Source of the DNA: Rhizomicrobium sp.
GTDB lineage: Bacteria; Pseudomonadota; Alphaproteobacteria; Micropepsales; Micropepsaceae
Reading direction: 5' to 3'
DNA: 64,000 nt
NCBI GenBank assembly: GCA_037200985.1
Contig: JBBCGJ010000001.1
Span: 3,510,756-3,574,755, forward strand
Shown: positions 1 through 9,301 of the stretch, one piece after another
Layout: each line of letters opens with the position of its first letter
Position numbering within the stretch: the first letter of the stretch is position 1
Position numbers and translations under genes: made by a program
Notes under the pieces: model-generated
Database searches by the model: none
What the model saw: the letters and a program-made list of their open reading frames with translations, nothing else
Told to the model about the DNA's origin: nothing

Positions 1-162
1 GGCCGTCGTGTCGGCCTCGCGCCAGCCCGGCAGATCGGCATAGGTCGCGGCGCCGAGCCGCAAATGCTCCAGCGGCGGAACGCGGACATAGCTCCACCAC
101 ACGCCGAAACCGACGGCGGCGATCAGGACAAAGAGGAGAACTAAGAGAATCCGCGGACGCAT
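1..162 (-). CDS. mltA: Membrane-bound lytic murein transglycosylase A, N-terminal part (cut by window edge)
   Basis: The first 54 codons read leftward from an ATG at 162 and run off the window. Residues 5-24 form a hydrophobic signal or anchor segment, followed by a periplasmic start ending in LPGWREAD, which resembles the beginning of MltA (the LPGW motif before the first domain). MltA enzymes cleave peptidoglycan glycan strands. In many alphaproteobacteria mltA follows a Tim44-like gene opposite secB, as here. The catalytic part lies outside, so the call rests on the N-terminus and gene order. Confidence 0.7.
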   Translation of the reverse strand, partial: MRPRILLVLLFVLIAAVGFGVWWSYVRVPPLEHLRLGAATYADLPGWREADTTA

Positions 163-233
163 CGAGACACAGTAATGCGATTTCGGACTACGCTTAAACC
201 CGTTAGGGGCGGGCCTGACCCGTCGATCTGTGA

Positions 234-300
234 TTCACGCGGAGCCGCGGAGACCGCGGAGTTCTGTATTACCTCCGCGGTCTCCGCAGCTCCGCGTGAA
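234..300. repeat. Large inverted repeat between the Tim44-like gene and mltA
   Basis: Arms at 234-261 and 273-300 are 28 bases each, complementary except at one position, with an 11-base AT-rich spacer. Each arm is built of GCGGAG steps. It lies between two leftward genes, so transcripts of the upstream gene could fold here and be stabilised or attenuated. The form resembles a REP-type extragenic palindrome; function is inference. Confidence 0.85.
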
Positions 301-327
301 AACGAATCCGATAGACGGACGGTCGGA

Positions 328-1002
328 TTAGGGCGTCCCGCCGGAGGTCGCGACCAGGAGCCAGTTGGGATCGCGGGCCTTCACGTCGCGCGTGAAGCTC
401 CACACATCGGTGACGTCGCGCACCGATTTGGCGTCGCCCTCGATGGCCTTGCCGTCGGCGTCCACCGTCGCCGAGATGAACTGCGCCCCGATCGCCACCG
501 TGATCTCGGCCGCGCGGTTCTTGAGCGCGGCATGCACGATCTTCACGTCCTTGAAGCCGACGAAGGTGAAATCGACCGTTTCCCTGCGCTGCTCGCGCCC
601 GGCGATCACGCCCGCGAAGGCGGCGAACACCTCGGCGGACAGCAGTGGCTTGAGCGTCGCGCGGTCGCCCCGCGCGAAGGCGGTGACGATCGTCTCATAG
701 GCGGCACGCGCGCCGGCGAGGAAATGCTCGGTCTCGAAGGTGCGGTCCGCCAGCTTGATGTCGAACAGGCCGCGCGCCACCGGATCGGCCGGCCGTTCGG
801 CGATCTGCTCCGAGCGGCTCGGCAGCGTCACGACATTTTCCTTGGGCGGCGCATCGGCGGGCGGATTGCCCGACAGGCGATAGCTCTCCTGCGGCGGCCG
901 CTCGTTTCCCGTGCGGCGGCCCAGCACGGTGTACAGACGGAACAGGATCACCGCGGCGACCACGGCGAGGACGAGGATTTCCAGATATTGCGCGTTCGGC
1001 AT
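328..1002 (-). CDS. Tim44-like domain (TimA family) membrane-anchored protein
   Basis: 224 aa. Residues 5-22 form one transmembrane segment, followed by a charged, proline-rich linker (about 25-70) and a C-terminal Tim44/MRPL45-type alpha+beta domain (about 75-220) that begins around the GLFDIKLAD stretch. In mitochondria Tim44 tethers the import motor; the bacterial relatives are thought to be membrane-linked adaptors of uncertain role. It is divergent from secB, a conserved arrangement in this class. ATG start at 1002. Confidence 0.85.
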   Translation of the reverse strand: MPNAQYLEILVLAVVAAVILFRLYTVLGRRTGNERPPQESYRLSGNPPADAPPKENVVTLPSRSEQIAERPADPVARGLFDIKLADRTFETEHFLAGARAAYETIVTAFARGDRATLKPLLSAEVFAAFAGVIAGREQRRETVDFTFVGFKDVKIVHAALKNRAAEITVAIGAQFISATVDADGKAIEGDAKSVRDVTDVWSFTRDVKARDPNWLLVATSGGTP

Positions 1003-1191
1003 TGTCGTAACTTTCGCAGCGGCCCGCCCATCCGCCGAATTCCCATCCTAAACCCAGGAGGCCCGAGGGTCCAGCTTGGAGGTTCGGCGTATGGCGATGC
1101 CGCCTCGCGGAAACCAGCCCTTTGCCTTGTCACGCTTGCGCGATCCGTGGTACCCGGCGGCCCCCACAAAACCCTCTGCAAGGAACGCATG

Positions 1192-1683
1192 ATGAGCGCA
1201 ACCGGTGCCCCGCCAAGCGGCGACAATGGAGCGGGCGGCGCGCCGCGTATCCAGATCATCGCGCAATACGTCAAGGATCTGTCGTTTGAGAATCCCGGCG
1301 CCCCGGCCTCGGTGACCATCCGGCCGCAGATCGATCTCGGCGTGGACCTCCAGGCCAGGCGGCTGGAGGGGCAGCTGTTCGAGGTCGAGCTCAAGCTGCG
1401 CATCAACGCAAAATCGCCGGAGGACAAGCCGGTGTTCCTGCTGGAACTGGCCTATGCCGGGCTGCTCCAGATCGTCAACGTGCCCGACGACGTGCTGCAG
1501 CAGGTCCTTCTGATCGAGGGGCCGCATCTTTTGTTCCCCTATGCGCGGCGGATCATCTCGGACGCGGTGCGCGACGGCGGCATGCCGCCGCTGATGATAG
1601 AGCCGATCGATTTCGCCAGCCTCTACCGCTCCAAGATGGATCAGATGCAGCAGGTCCGCGGCGGATCGAACGGGCTGGCGTAG
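1192..1683 (+). CDS. secB: Protein-export chaperone SecB
   Basis: 163 aa. SecB is a tetrameric cytosolic chaperone that keeps preproteins unfolded and passes them to SecA. The core (IIAQYVKDLSFENPGAP near the start, then the VDLQARRL and LLFPYARRIISDAVRDGG stretches) matches the family, and the length is normal for alphaproteobacteria. Two adjacent ATGs exist at 1189 and 1192. The second stands 7 nt after AAGGA (1180-1184) and is preferred. The reading frame stays open far upstream over the opposite-strand gene, but that part has no SecB similarity. Confidence 0.95.
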   Translation: MSATGAPPSGDNGAGGAPRIQIIAQYVKDLSFENPGAPASVTIRPQIDLGVDLQARRLEGQLFEVELKLRINAKSPEDKPVFLLELAYAGLLQIVNVPDDVLQQVLLIEGPHLLFPYARRIISDAVRDGGMPPLMIEPIDFASLYRSKMDQMQQVRGGSNGLA

Positions 1684-1691
1684 AATGAAAT

Positions 1692-1716
1692 CTACCCTCC
1701 CTCAAGGGGAGGGTAG
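1692..1716. terminator. Hairpin between convergent secB and dnaQ
   Basis: A perfect 10-bp stem, CTACCCTCCC (1692-1701) with GGGAGGGTAG (1707-1716), and a 5-base loop containing the dnaQ stop codon. Its place between two convergent genes suggests a shared terminator, although neither side has a long T-run. Confidence 0.55.
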
Positions 1717-2403
1717 GGCCATTCCCCACAGCGGGTCCTTGCCGAGCTCCTTCGCCACGAAGGCGGCATGGGCTTCGGCTTCGGCCGCGGTCAGGCGGGT
1801 GCCGAGCGGCTCGGGACGCTGACGGGCGGCGCCGGCCATGACGGCCCCCAACGCCGCGATCGCCTCGACCGGATCCAGCGACAGCTTGCGCTGCCGCCCG
1901 CCGACGAGTTCGAGATAGACCTGTGCCGTCAACTCCGCGTCGAGCAGCGCGCCGTGCTTGGTGCGGGCCGACAGGTCGATGGCGAAACGCTTGCACAATT
2001 CGTCGAGCGAATAGCGCGCGCCGGGGATTTTGGCCTTGGCGATCTCGATCGTGTCGATGGCGCGGGCATGCGGGATGGGCGATTTGCCGACGCGGTGCAG
2101 CTCCGAATTGACGAATTTGAGATCGAAGCTTGCATTGTGGATGACCAGCGCCGCGTCGCCGAGGAATTCGAGGAATTCCTCGACCACTTCGGCGAATTTC
2201 GGCTTGTCGGCGAGGAATTCGTCGGTCAGGCCATGGACCCGCGTGGTCTCGGGCGGCACCAGCCGCTCCGGATTCAGATAGGCCCGGTAGGTGCGCCCGG
2301 TCGGCAGATGATCGAACAGCTCGACACAGCCGATCTCGACGATCCGGTGGCCCTCCGCCGGCTCGAACCCCGTCGTCTCCGTATCCAGAACCACCTGGCG
2401 CAT
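1702..2403 (-). CDS. dnaQ: DNA polymerase III epsilon subunit (3'-5' proofreading exonuclease)
   Basis: 233 aa. The N-terminus VVLDTETTGFEP carries the Exo I motif with metal-binding D7 and E9. The later HNASFD and HGALLDAEL stretches fit Exo II and Exo III of the DnaQ/RNase T fold. Epsilon removes misincorporated bases within the replicative polymerase core. Its ATG overlaps the coaE stop by one base (TGATG), so it is the last gene of the ppsR-maf-aroE-coaE-dnaQ operon, the Caulobacter order next to the origin. Confidence 0.95.
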   Translation of the reverse strand: MRQVVLDTETTGFEPAEGHRIVEIGCVELFDHLPTGRTYRAYLNPERLVPPETTRVHGLTDEFLADKPKFAEVVEEFLEFLGDAALVIHNASFDLKFVNSELHRVGKSPIPHARAIDTIEIAKAKIPGARYSLDELCKRFAIDLSARTKHGALLDAELTAQVYLELVGGRQRKLSLDPVEAIAALGAVMAGAARQRPEPLGTRLTAAEAEAHAAFVAKELGKDPLWGMALPSP

Positions 2404-3023
2404 CAGCCCAATTGCCCTTGGCTGCGGCGCTCCCGCAGGGTCGCCACGATCATCTTCACCTGTTCGAATGCATGCTCCAGGCCCCGGTCGGTCACAACCA
2501 CGAAATGGGCTTTTGCACGCTTTTCTTCGTCGGGCATCTGGCGCGAATGCAGATAGGCGAATTTCTCTTCCGTCATGCCTGGCCGCGCCAGCACCCTTTC
2601 ACGCTGGATATGGGAGGGCGCGCTGACCACGACAACCGCGTCCATCGCGGCCTCGCCTTTGGTCTCGAACAGGAGGGGTATGTCGAACACGACCATGTCG
2701 GCGCCCTCGGCCGCGTCGAGGAAGCGCTTCCGCTCGCCGGCCATCAAGGGATAGACGATCGCTTGCAGCCGCGCCGTCGCTTCGGGGTTGCCGGTGACGT
2801 ATTTGGATAGCTCGGCGCGGTCGACGGCGCCGGCTTTCACGGTGCCCGGAAAGGCCGCTTCGATCGGCGCCACGGCCGCGCCGCCCCGGCTGTAGAGCCG
2901 GTGCACGGCGGCGTCCGCGTCATAGACGGGGATGCCCAGCCGCGCGAACATCTTCGCCGTCTCGGACTTGCCCATGCCGATGGAGCCGGTCAGCCCGACA
3001 TGCAGGGGACGCTTATCGGGCAC
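2403..3023 (-). CDS. coaE: Dephospho-CoA kinase
   Basis: 206 aa. CoaE phosphorylates dephospho-CoA in the last step of coenzyme A synthesis. The P-loop [11 protein letters not shown] is at about residues 9-19, followed by a DADAAVHRL segment and a [10 protein letters not shown] stretch typical of the family. I chose the GTG at 3023, which gives the short normal N-terminus and an 11-nt overlap with aroE; an ATG farther upstream would add about 36 residues from the aroE antisense region. Confidence 0.93.
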   Translation of the reverse strand: MPDKRPLHVGLTGSIGMGKSETAKMFARLGIPVYDADAAVHRLYSRGGAAVAPIEAAFPGTVKAGAVDRAELSKYVTGNPEATARLQAIVYPLMAGERKRFLDAAEGADMVVFDIPLLFETKGEAAMDAVVVVSAPSHIQRERVLARPGMTEEKFAYLHSRQMPDEEKRAKAHFVVVTDRGLEHAFEQVKMIVATLRERRSQGQLG

Positions 3024-3876
3024 GCAGCGCCTCTTCGAGATAGGCACGCAGCGCCGGCGTGACGGCGGGCCGGACGCCGAAGAAAGCCTCGAAGGCCGGC
3101 ACGCCCTGATGCATGAGCATCCCCAAACCATCCGCCGTCCGCAGGCCCCGCGCCCGGGCGCGGGCGATCAGCGAGGTCTCCAGCGGATTGTAGACGATGT
3201 CGCACAGCGCGGCATCCCTCGGCAGGACCGACAGATCGATGTCGAGCGACGGCGCGCCCTTCATCCCGGCGCTGGTGGTGTGGACGACCAGCGCGACGCC
3301 CGCGGCCGCCTGGGGCCAATCCGCCATGTCGAACACGACGAGCTTCGGCGCAAGCTGCGGCGACAACGCGGCCGCAAGCTGATCGGCTCTACTCCGCCCG
3401 CGATTGAGGATGCGGATTTCCGCCGCGCCCAGATCGTGCAGCGCCACGGCGGCGGCCCGCGCCGCGCCGCCCGCGCCGAGCAGGACGGCCGACTTGCCCC
3501 TCACACAATCGGCGCCGAGATCTTCGCGCAGCGACGCCGTCAGCCCCGTGGCGTCGGTGTTGCGGCCTTCGATCCGGCCGCCCTCATGGAAGATCAGCAG
3601 GTTGACCGCGCCGGCCGCCTTGGCCGCGAGATCGCAATCGTGGCAGAGCGCGAAGGCGGCTTCCTTGTGGGGAATGGTGACGCTCGCGCCCCTGAACCCC
3701 GCCGCCATGATGCCGCGCACGGCGAGGCTAAAATCCTCCGGCTTGACCGCGAGCGGCACCAGCGCGCCGTCGATGTCCATCTCCCGCAGCCAGAAGCCGT
3801 GCAGGCGCGGCGAGAAGGCCTGCGCGACCGGCCAGCCCATGATGCCGGCGACCCTGCCGGCGCCCGTGATCGTCAT
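3013..3876 (-). CDS. aroE: Shikimate dehydrogenase
   Basis: 287 aa. AroE reduces 3-dehydroshikimate with NADPH in aromatic amino acid synthesis. The substrate half includes [13 protein letters not shown] near residue 14 and SVTIPHKE around 65. The NADP-binding half has the glycine motif LGAGGAARA near 130. Its ATG overlaps the maf stop by 4 nt (ATGA). The frame remains open well upstream over maf, but only the part from 3876 matches the family. Confidence 0.94.
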   Translation of the reverse strand: MTITGAGRVAGIMGWPVAQAFSPRLHGFWLREMDIDGALVPLAVKPEDFSLAVRGIMAAGFRGASVTIPHKEAAFALCHDCDLAAKAAGAVNLLIFHEGGRIEGRNTDATGLTASLREDLGADCVRGKSAVLLGAGGAARAAAVALHDLGAAEIRILNRGRSRADQLAAALSPQLAPKLVVFDMADWPQAAAGVALVVHTTSAGMKGAPSLDIDLSVLPRDAALCDIVYNPLETSLIARARARGLRTADGLGMLMHQGVPAFEAFFGVRPAVTPALRAYLEEALRAR

Positions 3877-4466
3877 GTCCGCAACACGCCCCGTCGTCTG
3901 AGTTCGGCCAGCAAGGGATGCAGCGCCAGGCCCAGGATGGAAAAATAGTCGCCTTCGATGCGCGCGAAAAGCTGCGCGCCCAGGCCCTCGAGCCTGTAGC
4001 ACCCCACGGCCGACAACAGGCTCTCGCCTTCCGCCGCCAGATAGAAATCCAGGAAGCCGTCGCTGAAATCGCGGACGCTCAGCGTCGCGGTTTCGCCATG
4101 ACGCCAGACCGCGGCGCCGGCCATGGCCAGGACATAGCCGCCGACCAGCCGGTGCGTGCGGCCGCGCAGGCGTTCGAGCAGGTGCCGTGCCGCGACCAGA
4201 TCCGGGCATTTGCTGATGACCGCACCGTCGAACAGCAGCGTCTGGTCGGCCCCCAGGACAAGGGCTTGTGGATGACGCGTCGATATCTGGAGCGCCTTGG
4301 CCTCTGCCAGGCGGCCGGCGATGTCCTCGGCCGGCGTATCGGCACGCAAAAGATCGGCGGTCAGCGCGTCCTCGTCGATATCCGCCGGAATCGCGGCGAA
4401 GGGCACCCCGGCCGCGGCCAGGAGCCGCCTTCGGGACTCGCTGCCGGAGGCGAGGATGAAATCCAC
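3873..4466 (-). CDS. maf: Maf-type nucleoside triphosphate pyrophosphatase
   Basis: 197 aa. Maf proteins hydrolyse non-canonical or surplus NTPs such as dTTP/UTP to monophosphates. The N-terminal signature LASGSESRRRLL (residues 4-15) and the ALVLGADQTL motif with its catalytic Asp are present. The start is a GTG at 4466 sharing one base with the ppsR stop, which indicates translational coupling. Confidence 0.92.
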   Translation of the reverse strand: MDFILASGSESRRRLLAAAGVPFAAIPADIDEDALTADLLRADTPAEDIAGRLAEAKALQISTRHPQALVLGADQTLLFDGAVISKCPDLVAARHLLERLRGRTHRLVGGYVLAMAGAAVWRHGETATLSVRDFSDGFLDFYLAAEGESLLSAVGCYRLEGLGAQLFARIEGDYFSILGLALHPLLAELRRRGVLRT

Positions 4467-5290
4467 TACGCGCCTTCCTGCCGCTCGGCGAGCAGATTGA
4501 CGATGGAAGCCGCCGTCTCTTCCACCGAGCGCCGCGAGACGTCGATCGCCGGCCAGTCCTGGCTTTCGAACAGGCGCCGCGTGTTGGTGACTTCCAGCCG
4601 CACCAGTTCCAGATCAACATAGTCGGTATCGCGCGCCTCGCCCATGGTCGAGAGCCGGTTGCGCCGGACCTGGATCAGACGGTCCGGCGATGCCCACAGG
4701 CCGACGATGAGGGGCTTCTTCACCGCCATCAGCTCGACCGGCAGCGGCATGTTGGGGACAAGCGGCACATTCGCCGCGCGGTAGCCGCGCATCGCGAGAT
4801 AGACGCAGGTCGGCGTCTTGGAGGTGCGGCTGGCGCCGGTCAGGATGATCTCCGCCTCGCCCAGGGTCTCGAGGTTCTGGCCGTCGTCATGCGCGATGGT
4901 GAAATTGAGGGCTTCGATGCGATGCAGGTATTTCTGATCGACGTCGTGCTGGCCGCCGGGCTTGTGCGTCTCCGCCGCGCCGCTGCCGAGGAAGTTGCGC
5001 AGCGCGGCGATGGGCGCCTCCAGCACGTCGTAGAACGGCACCGCCAGCGCCGCGCAGGCCCTTTGCAGTTCCTGGCGCAGTTCCAGATTGACCAGCGTGA
5101 AGAACACCAGACCGGGCTCGGCCTTGATATGCTCGATGGCGCGCTGGAGCTGCCGCTGGCTGCGCACCAGGGCATAGAAATGCTCGTTCACCACGACGCC
5201 TTCAAACTGTGCCAGCGCGGCACGCGCGATGGCGTTCAGCGTCTCGCCGGTGGCATCGGAGACCAGATGGACATGGAACTGGGGATTCAC
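4466..5290 (-). CDS. ppsR: Kinase/pyrophosphorylase regulating PEP synthase or PPDK (DUF299)
   Basis: 274 aa. This family reversibly phosphorylates a threonine of PEP synthase or pyruvate phosphate dikinase, using ADP, and removes the phosphate by phosphorolysis. The N-terminal HLVSDATGETL, the P-loop-like GASRTSKTP near 155 and the KPGGQHDVDQKY stretch are characteristic. The start is a GTG with AGAGGA eight bases upstream. It is the first gene of the operon and faces the candidate origin at 5291-5574; its Caulobacter counterpart also abuts the origin. Confidence 0.93.
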   Translation of the reverse strand: MNPQFHVHLVSDATGETLNAIARAALAQFEGVVVNEHFYALVRSQRQLQRAIEHIKAEPGLVFFTLVNLELRQELQRACAALAVPFYDVLEAPIAALRNFLGSGAAETHKPGGQHDVDQKYLHRIEALNFTIAHDDGQNLETLGEAEIILTGASRTSKTPTCVYLAMRGYRAANVPLVPNMPLPVELMAVKKPLIVGLWASPDRLIQVRRNRLSTMGEARDTDYVDLELVRLEVTNTRRLFESQDWPAIDVSRRSVEETAASIVNLLAERQEGA

Positions 5291-5574
5291 AAAACCATTC
5301 CTCTTTCATCCACGCGCCATGTTGATGGACCCCGTTTCCGAGGAGATCCCGCGACGCTCGTGCGTAACCTTCGAAGCATACCGTTTCCGTCACCAGAAAG
5401 GCGAGCGCGGGGCGATGCCGCCGGCAGGCTAGACACTTGAGTCCAAAGCCTTTCCGGCCTAGAGCATTTTCCGCTCACCGACTCTTCCACAAATCACAGG
5501 CCTTACACCATCTTCAGAATCTTAGAATCTAAGATTCTATTTTGAAGTAGTAAGGCGTAACGACGGGATAAGGT
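5291..5574. other. Candidate chromosomal replication origin (oriC) between ppsR and hemH
   Basis: A 284-bp gene-free gap between divergent ppsR and hemH. Six GANTC (CcrM-type) sites occur at 5284, 5439, 5480, 5517, 5525 and 5533, the first just inside ppsR; about one is expected by rough base-composition reckoning. The right part (5505-5555) is AT-rich with a palindrome. Near matches to DnaA boxes are TCATCCACG (5306-5314) and TCTTCCACA (5483-5491), each with two changes from TTATCCACA. In Caulobacter the origin is between this same gene and hemE. The gap must also hold promoters for both genes. Confidence 0.5.
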
Positions 5575-6600
5575 GTGAAGCTTGCCATCGTTCTGTTCAA
5601 CCTGGGCGGCCCGGATTCGCCGGATGCGGTCGAACCGTTCCTGCGCAATCTTTTCAGCGATCCCGCAATCCTGACCGTTCCGGCCTTGCTGCGCGGCCCG
5701 CTGGCCTGGTTCATCGCCAGGCGCCGCGCGCCCTTCGCGCGCGCGATCTACGCCAAGATCGGCGGCGCATCTCCGATCCTGGCCGAAACACGGGCGCAGG
5801 CCGACGCTTTGGACAAAGTGTTGATAGCCCGCGGCATCGATGCGAAGGCGTTTATAGCGATGCGATGCTGGCATCCGTTCAGCGACGAAGCGGCATCGCA
5901 GGTCGCGGCGTGGCGGCCGGATCGGATCGTGCTCTTGCCGCTCTATCCGCAATTCTCGACGACGACGACGGGATCGTCGTTCCTCGACTGGAGGCGGGCA
6001 GCAGCGCGGCAGGGGATCGTCGTGGCGAGTACGCGGATCTGCTGTTACCCGACTGCAGCGGGATTTATCTCAGCGGAGGCCGAGCTTATCCGACGGGCTT
6101 TCGCCGATGCCAAACCCGGTGTGAAATATCGCCTGCTGCTGTCGGCGCACGGATTGCCCAAGCGGACGATTGCGAAGGGCGATCCCTATCAATGGCAGGT
6201 CGAGCGCACCGCCAAGGCGATTGTGGATGCATTGGGGATCGACGATCTCGACTGGTCGGTCTGCTATCAGAGCCGGGTCGGTCCGCTGGAATGGATCGGG
6301 CCCGCGACCGATGCCGAAATCCGCCGCGCCGGCGCCGACGGCAGGGGCGTGGTGATCGCGCCGATCGCGTTCGTGTCGGAACATTCCGAGACGCTGGTCG
6401 AGCTCGATATCGAATACGCCCATCTTGCAAAATCGTGCGGCGTCGCGGACTACCTTCGGGTGCCGACGGTCGGCACGCATCCGGACTTCATCGCCGCACT
6501 GGCCGATCTGGTGGTGCGTGCCGCAGAAGGGCACGCTACGATGGGCGAAGCGGGCGGGTGTCCGAAGGAATTCAACGGCTGTCCGTACGGGGAGGGATGA
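5575..6600 (+). CDS. hemH: Ferrochelatase
   Basis: 341 aa. HemH inserts Fe2+ into protoporphyrin IX, the last step of protoheme synthesis. The N-terminus KLAIVLFNLGGPDSPDAV is the family signature, and the active-site region around LLSAHGLPKRT (catalytic His) and FVSEHSETL is intact. The C-terminus has a GGCPKEFNGC stretch with two cysteines. Start is GTG at 5575; the nearest purine-rich stretch (GGATAAGG) lies unusually close to it, so initiation may be weak. hemJ follows 1 nt after the stop. Confidence 0.95.
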   Translation: MKLAIVLFNLGGPDSPDAVEPFLRNLFSDPAILTVPALLRGPLAWFIARRRAPFARAIYAKIGGASPILAETRAQADALDKVLIARGIDAKAFIAMRCWHPFSDEAASQVAAWRPDRIVLLPLYPQFSTTTTGSSFLDWRRAAARQGIVVASTRICCYPTAAGFISAEAELIRRAFADAKPGVKYRLLLSAHGLPKRTIAKGDPYQWQVERTAKAIVDALGIDDLDWSVCYQSRVGPLEWIGPATDAEIRRAGADGRGVVIAPIAFVSEHSETLVELDIEYAHLAKSCGVADYLRVPTVGTHPDFIAALADLVVRAAEGHATMGEAGGCPKEFNGCPYGEG

Positions 6601-6601
6601 C

Positions 6602-7048
6602 ATGCTGATGTGGCTGTCGGATCACATCGACTGGATCAAGGCGCTCCATGTCATGGCCGTCATCGCGTGGATGGCCGGCATGCTCTACCTGCCGCGGCTG
6701 TTCGTGTATCACTCGGAAGTGCCGGCCGGTTCGCCTGAGGCGGAGCTGCTGAAAAAGCAGGAGCTGCTTCTGCTGCGCCGGATCGTGAACCCGGCGATGA
6801 TCGCGGTGTGGATCCTGGGCCTCACCCTCGCCTATGTCACCGGCGCCTATGAGGACACCTGGCTCCAGATCAAATTCGTGCTGGTTCTGATCATGACCGG
6901 CCTGCACGGATTCTTCGCGGCCTCGGTCAAGACCTTCGCGCGGGACGCCAATACGCGGTCGAGCCGCTTCTGGCGGATCGTCAACGAAGTGCCCTTCGTG
7001 CTGGTGATCCTCATCGTGACCCTGGTCGTGGTTAAGCCGTTCGACTGA
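6602..7048 (+). CDS. hemJ: Protoporphyrinogen IX oxidase HemJ, membrane protein
   Basis: 148 aa with four hydrophobic segments. HemJ oxidises protoporphyrinogen IX to protoporphyrin IX, the step just before HemH. The family features IKALHVMAVIAWMAGM near residue 14 and YLPRLFVYH, with conserved histidines, and WLQIKFVLV are present. The ATG follows the hemH stop by 1 nt with a GGGAGG ribosome site inside hemH. The two final heme steps thus form one operon. Confidence 0.93.
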   Translation: MLMWLSDHIDWIKALHVMAVIAWMAGMLYLPRLFVYHSEVPAGSPEAELLKKQELLLLRRIVNPAMIAVWILGLTLAYVTGAYEDTWLQIKFVLVLIMTGLHGFFAASVKTFARDANTRSSRFWRIVNEVPFVLVILIVTLVVVKPFD

Positions 7049-7079
7049 AGTTTTAATGCCCCCGAGCCTTGACGGGCGT

Positions 7080-7107
7080 TTGCAACGTCCCCAAATCGGT
7101 CTATAAG
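7080..7107 (+). promoter_or_regulatory. Possible sigma-70-type promoter for rho
   Basis: TTGCAA (7080-7085) and TATAAG (7102-7107) are separated by 16 bases, about 180 bases upstream of rho. The remaining leader to 7285 is GC-rich with GCCGG/CCGGC repeats that could fold. Rho is often autoregulated in its leader; whether this one is cannot be read from the sequence. Confidence 0.35.
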
Positions 7108-7285
7108 ACGTTCGTTCTCCTTGGCACGCATCGGCATCCGCCTGTAACGGCGCGGCGCCGGAACCGGCAAAAGCCGGGCGCGGGCCGGCAAACCCCGACC
7201 ATACGCTGGCGACCGGTGCAATCCCGCTCCTCAGGCCAGCCGGACACTTTCCTCCCCCATGTTCCCCCCTAGGTAGCAATCCACA

Positions 7286-8569
<1,284 letters not shown>

Positions 8570-8573
8570 GCCG

Positions 8574-9239
8574 GTGCGGCTGGTCCTGCTCCACAGCCCG
8601 CTCGTCGGTCCGGCGAGCTGGGCGAAGCTGGCGCCGCTGCTGCGAGGCCGCGGCCATGCCGTCGCGGTGCCGGATCTGACGCCGCTGATGGCCGGCGAGG
8701 GGCCTTACTATCCGGCCCTGGCGGAGGCCGCGTCGTCTGCCGTGTCGGACAATTCCATTCTTGTCGTCCATAGCGGCGCCGGCGCGCTGGTGCCGGCCGT
8801 CGCGGCGCTGGTGCCGCCGCGCGGCGCGATCTTCCTCGATGCCTTGCTGCCCCATCCCGGCGCGAGCTGGTTCGCCGGCGTGCCCGAGCAATTGGGTGCG
8901 AAGCTTCGCGGCCTTGCACGAGACGGCAGGCTGCCGCCCTGGCATGCCTGGTGGCCGAAAGGCGCGATGGAGGCGCTGCTGCCGGACCGCGCGCTTGGCG
9001 CCGCCTTCATGGCGGAGCAGGGCGAGGTGCCGCTCGCCTATCTCGACGAGATCGCGCCGGCGATTCCGCTGACGACGCCGGGCGCCTATCTGCAATTGAG
9101 CGGCGCCTATCGGGAAGATGCCGACGCCGCCGAGGCCGAAGGCTGGCCCGTCGCGCGGCTCGCCTTGAGCCATCTGGCGATGCTCACCCACGCGGACGCG
9201 GTCGGCGGAGAGATCGAGCGGCTGGCCGCAGATCTTTAG
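8574..9239 (+). CDS. Alpha/beta-hydrolase fold protein
   Basis: 221 aa from a GTG at 8574, four bases after the rho stop. The short form has a nucleophile elbow VVHSGAG with Ser67, and an N-terminal strand LVLLHSPLVG before an oxyanion-hole glycine. A C-terminal LSHLAMLT histidine could complete the triad. The substrate cannot be predicted. It is probably cotranscribed with rho and ends at a strong hairpin. Confidence 0.75.
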   Translation: MRLVLLHSPLVGPASWAKLAPLLRGRGHAVAVPDLTPLMAGEGPYYPALAEAASSAVSDNSILVVHSGAGALVPAVAALVPPRGAIFLDALLPHPGASWFAGVPEQLGAKLRGLARDGRLPPWHAWWPKGAMEALLPDRALGAAFMAEQGEVPLAYLDEIAPAIPLTTPGAYLQLSGAYREDADAAEAEGWPVARLALSHLAMLTHADAVGGEIERLAADL

Positions 9240-9245
9240 AAACGA

Positions 9246-9271
9246 AAACGGCGCCGAAGCCGGCGCCGTTT
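9246..9271. terminator. Bidirectional hairpin terminator
   Basis: Stem AAACGGCGCCG (9246-9256) with CGGCGCCGTTT (9261-9271), 11 bp perfect, 4-base loop, with A- and T-flanks on either side. It lies between convergent genes (ends 9239 and 9302), so it can serve both strands. Confidence 0.8.
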
Positions 9272-9301
9272 CCTTCATCCCTTGTCCGCGACGCGCCGGG
9301 C

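Noticed and set aside
175..1188. Open rightward frame continuous with secB
   Set aside because: It is antisense to the Tim44-like gene and shows only Arg/Gly/Asp-rich low-complexity sequence; secB starts at 1192 (or 1189).
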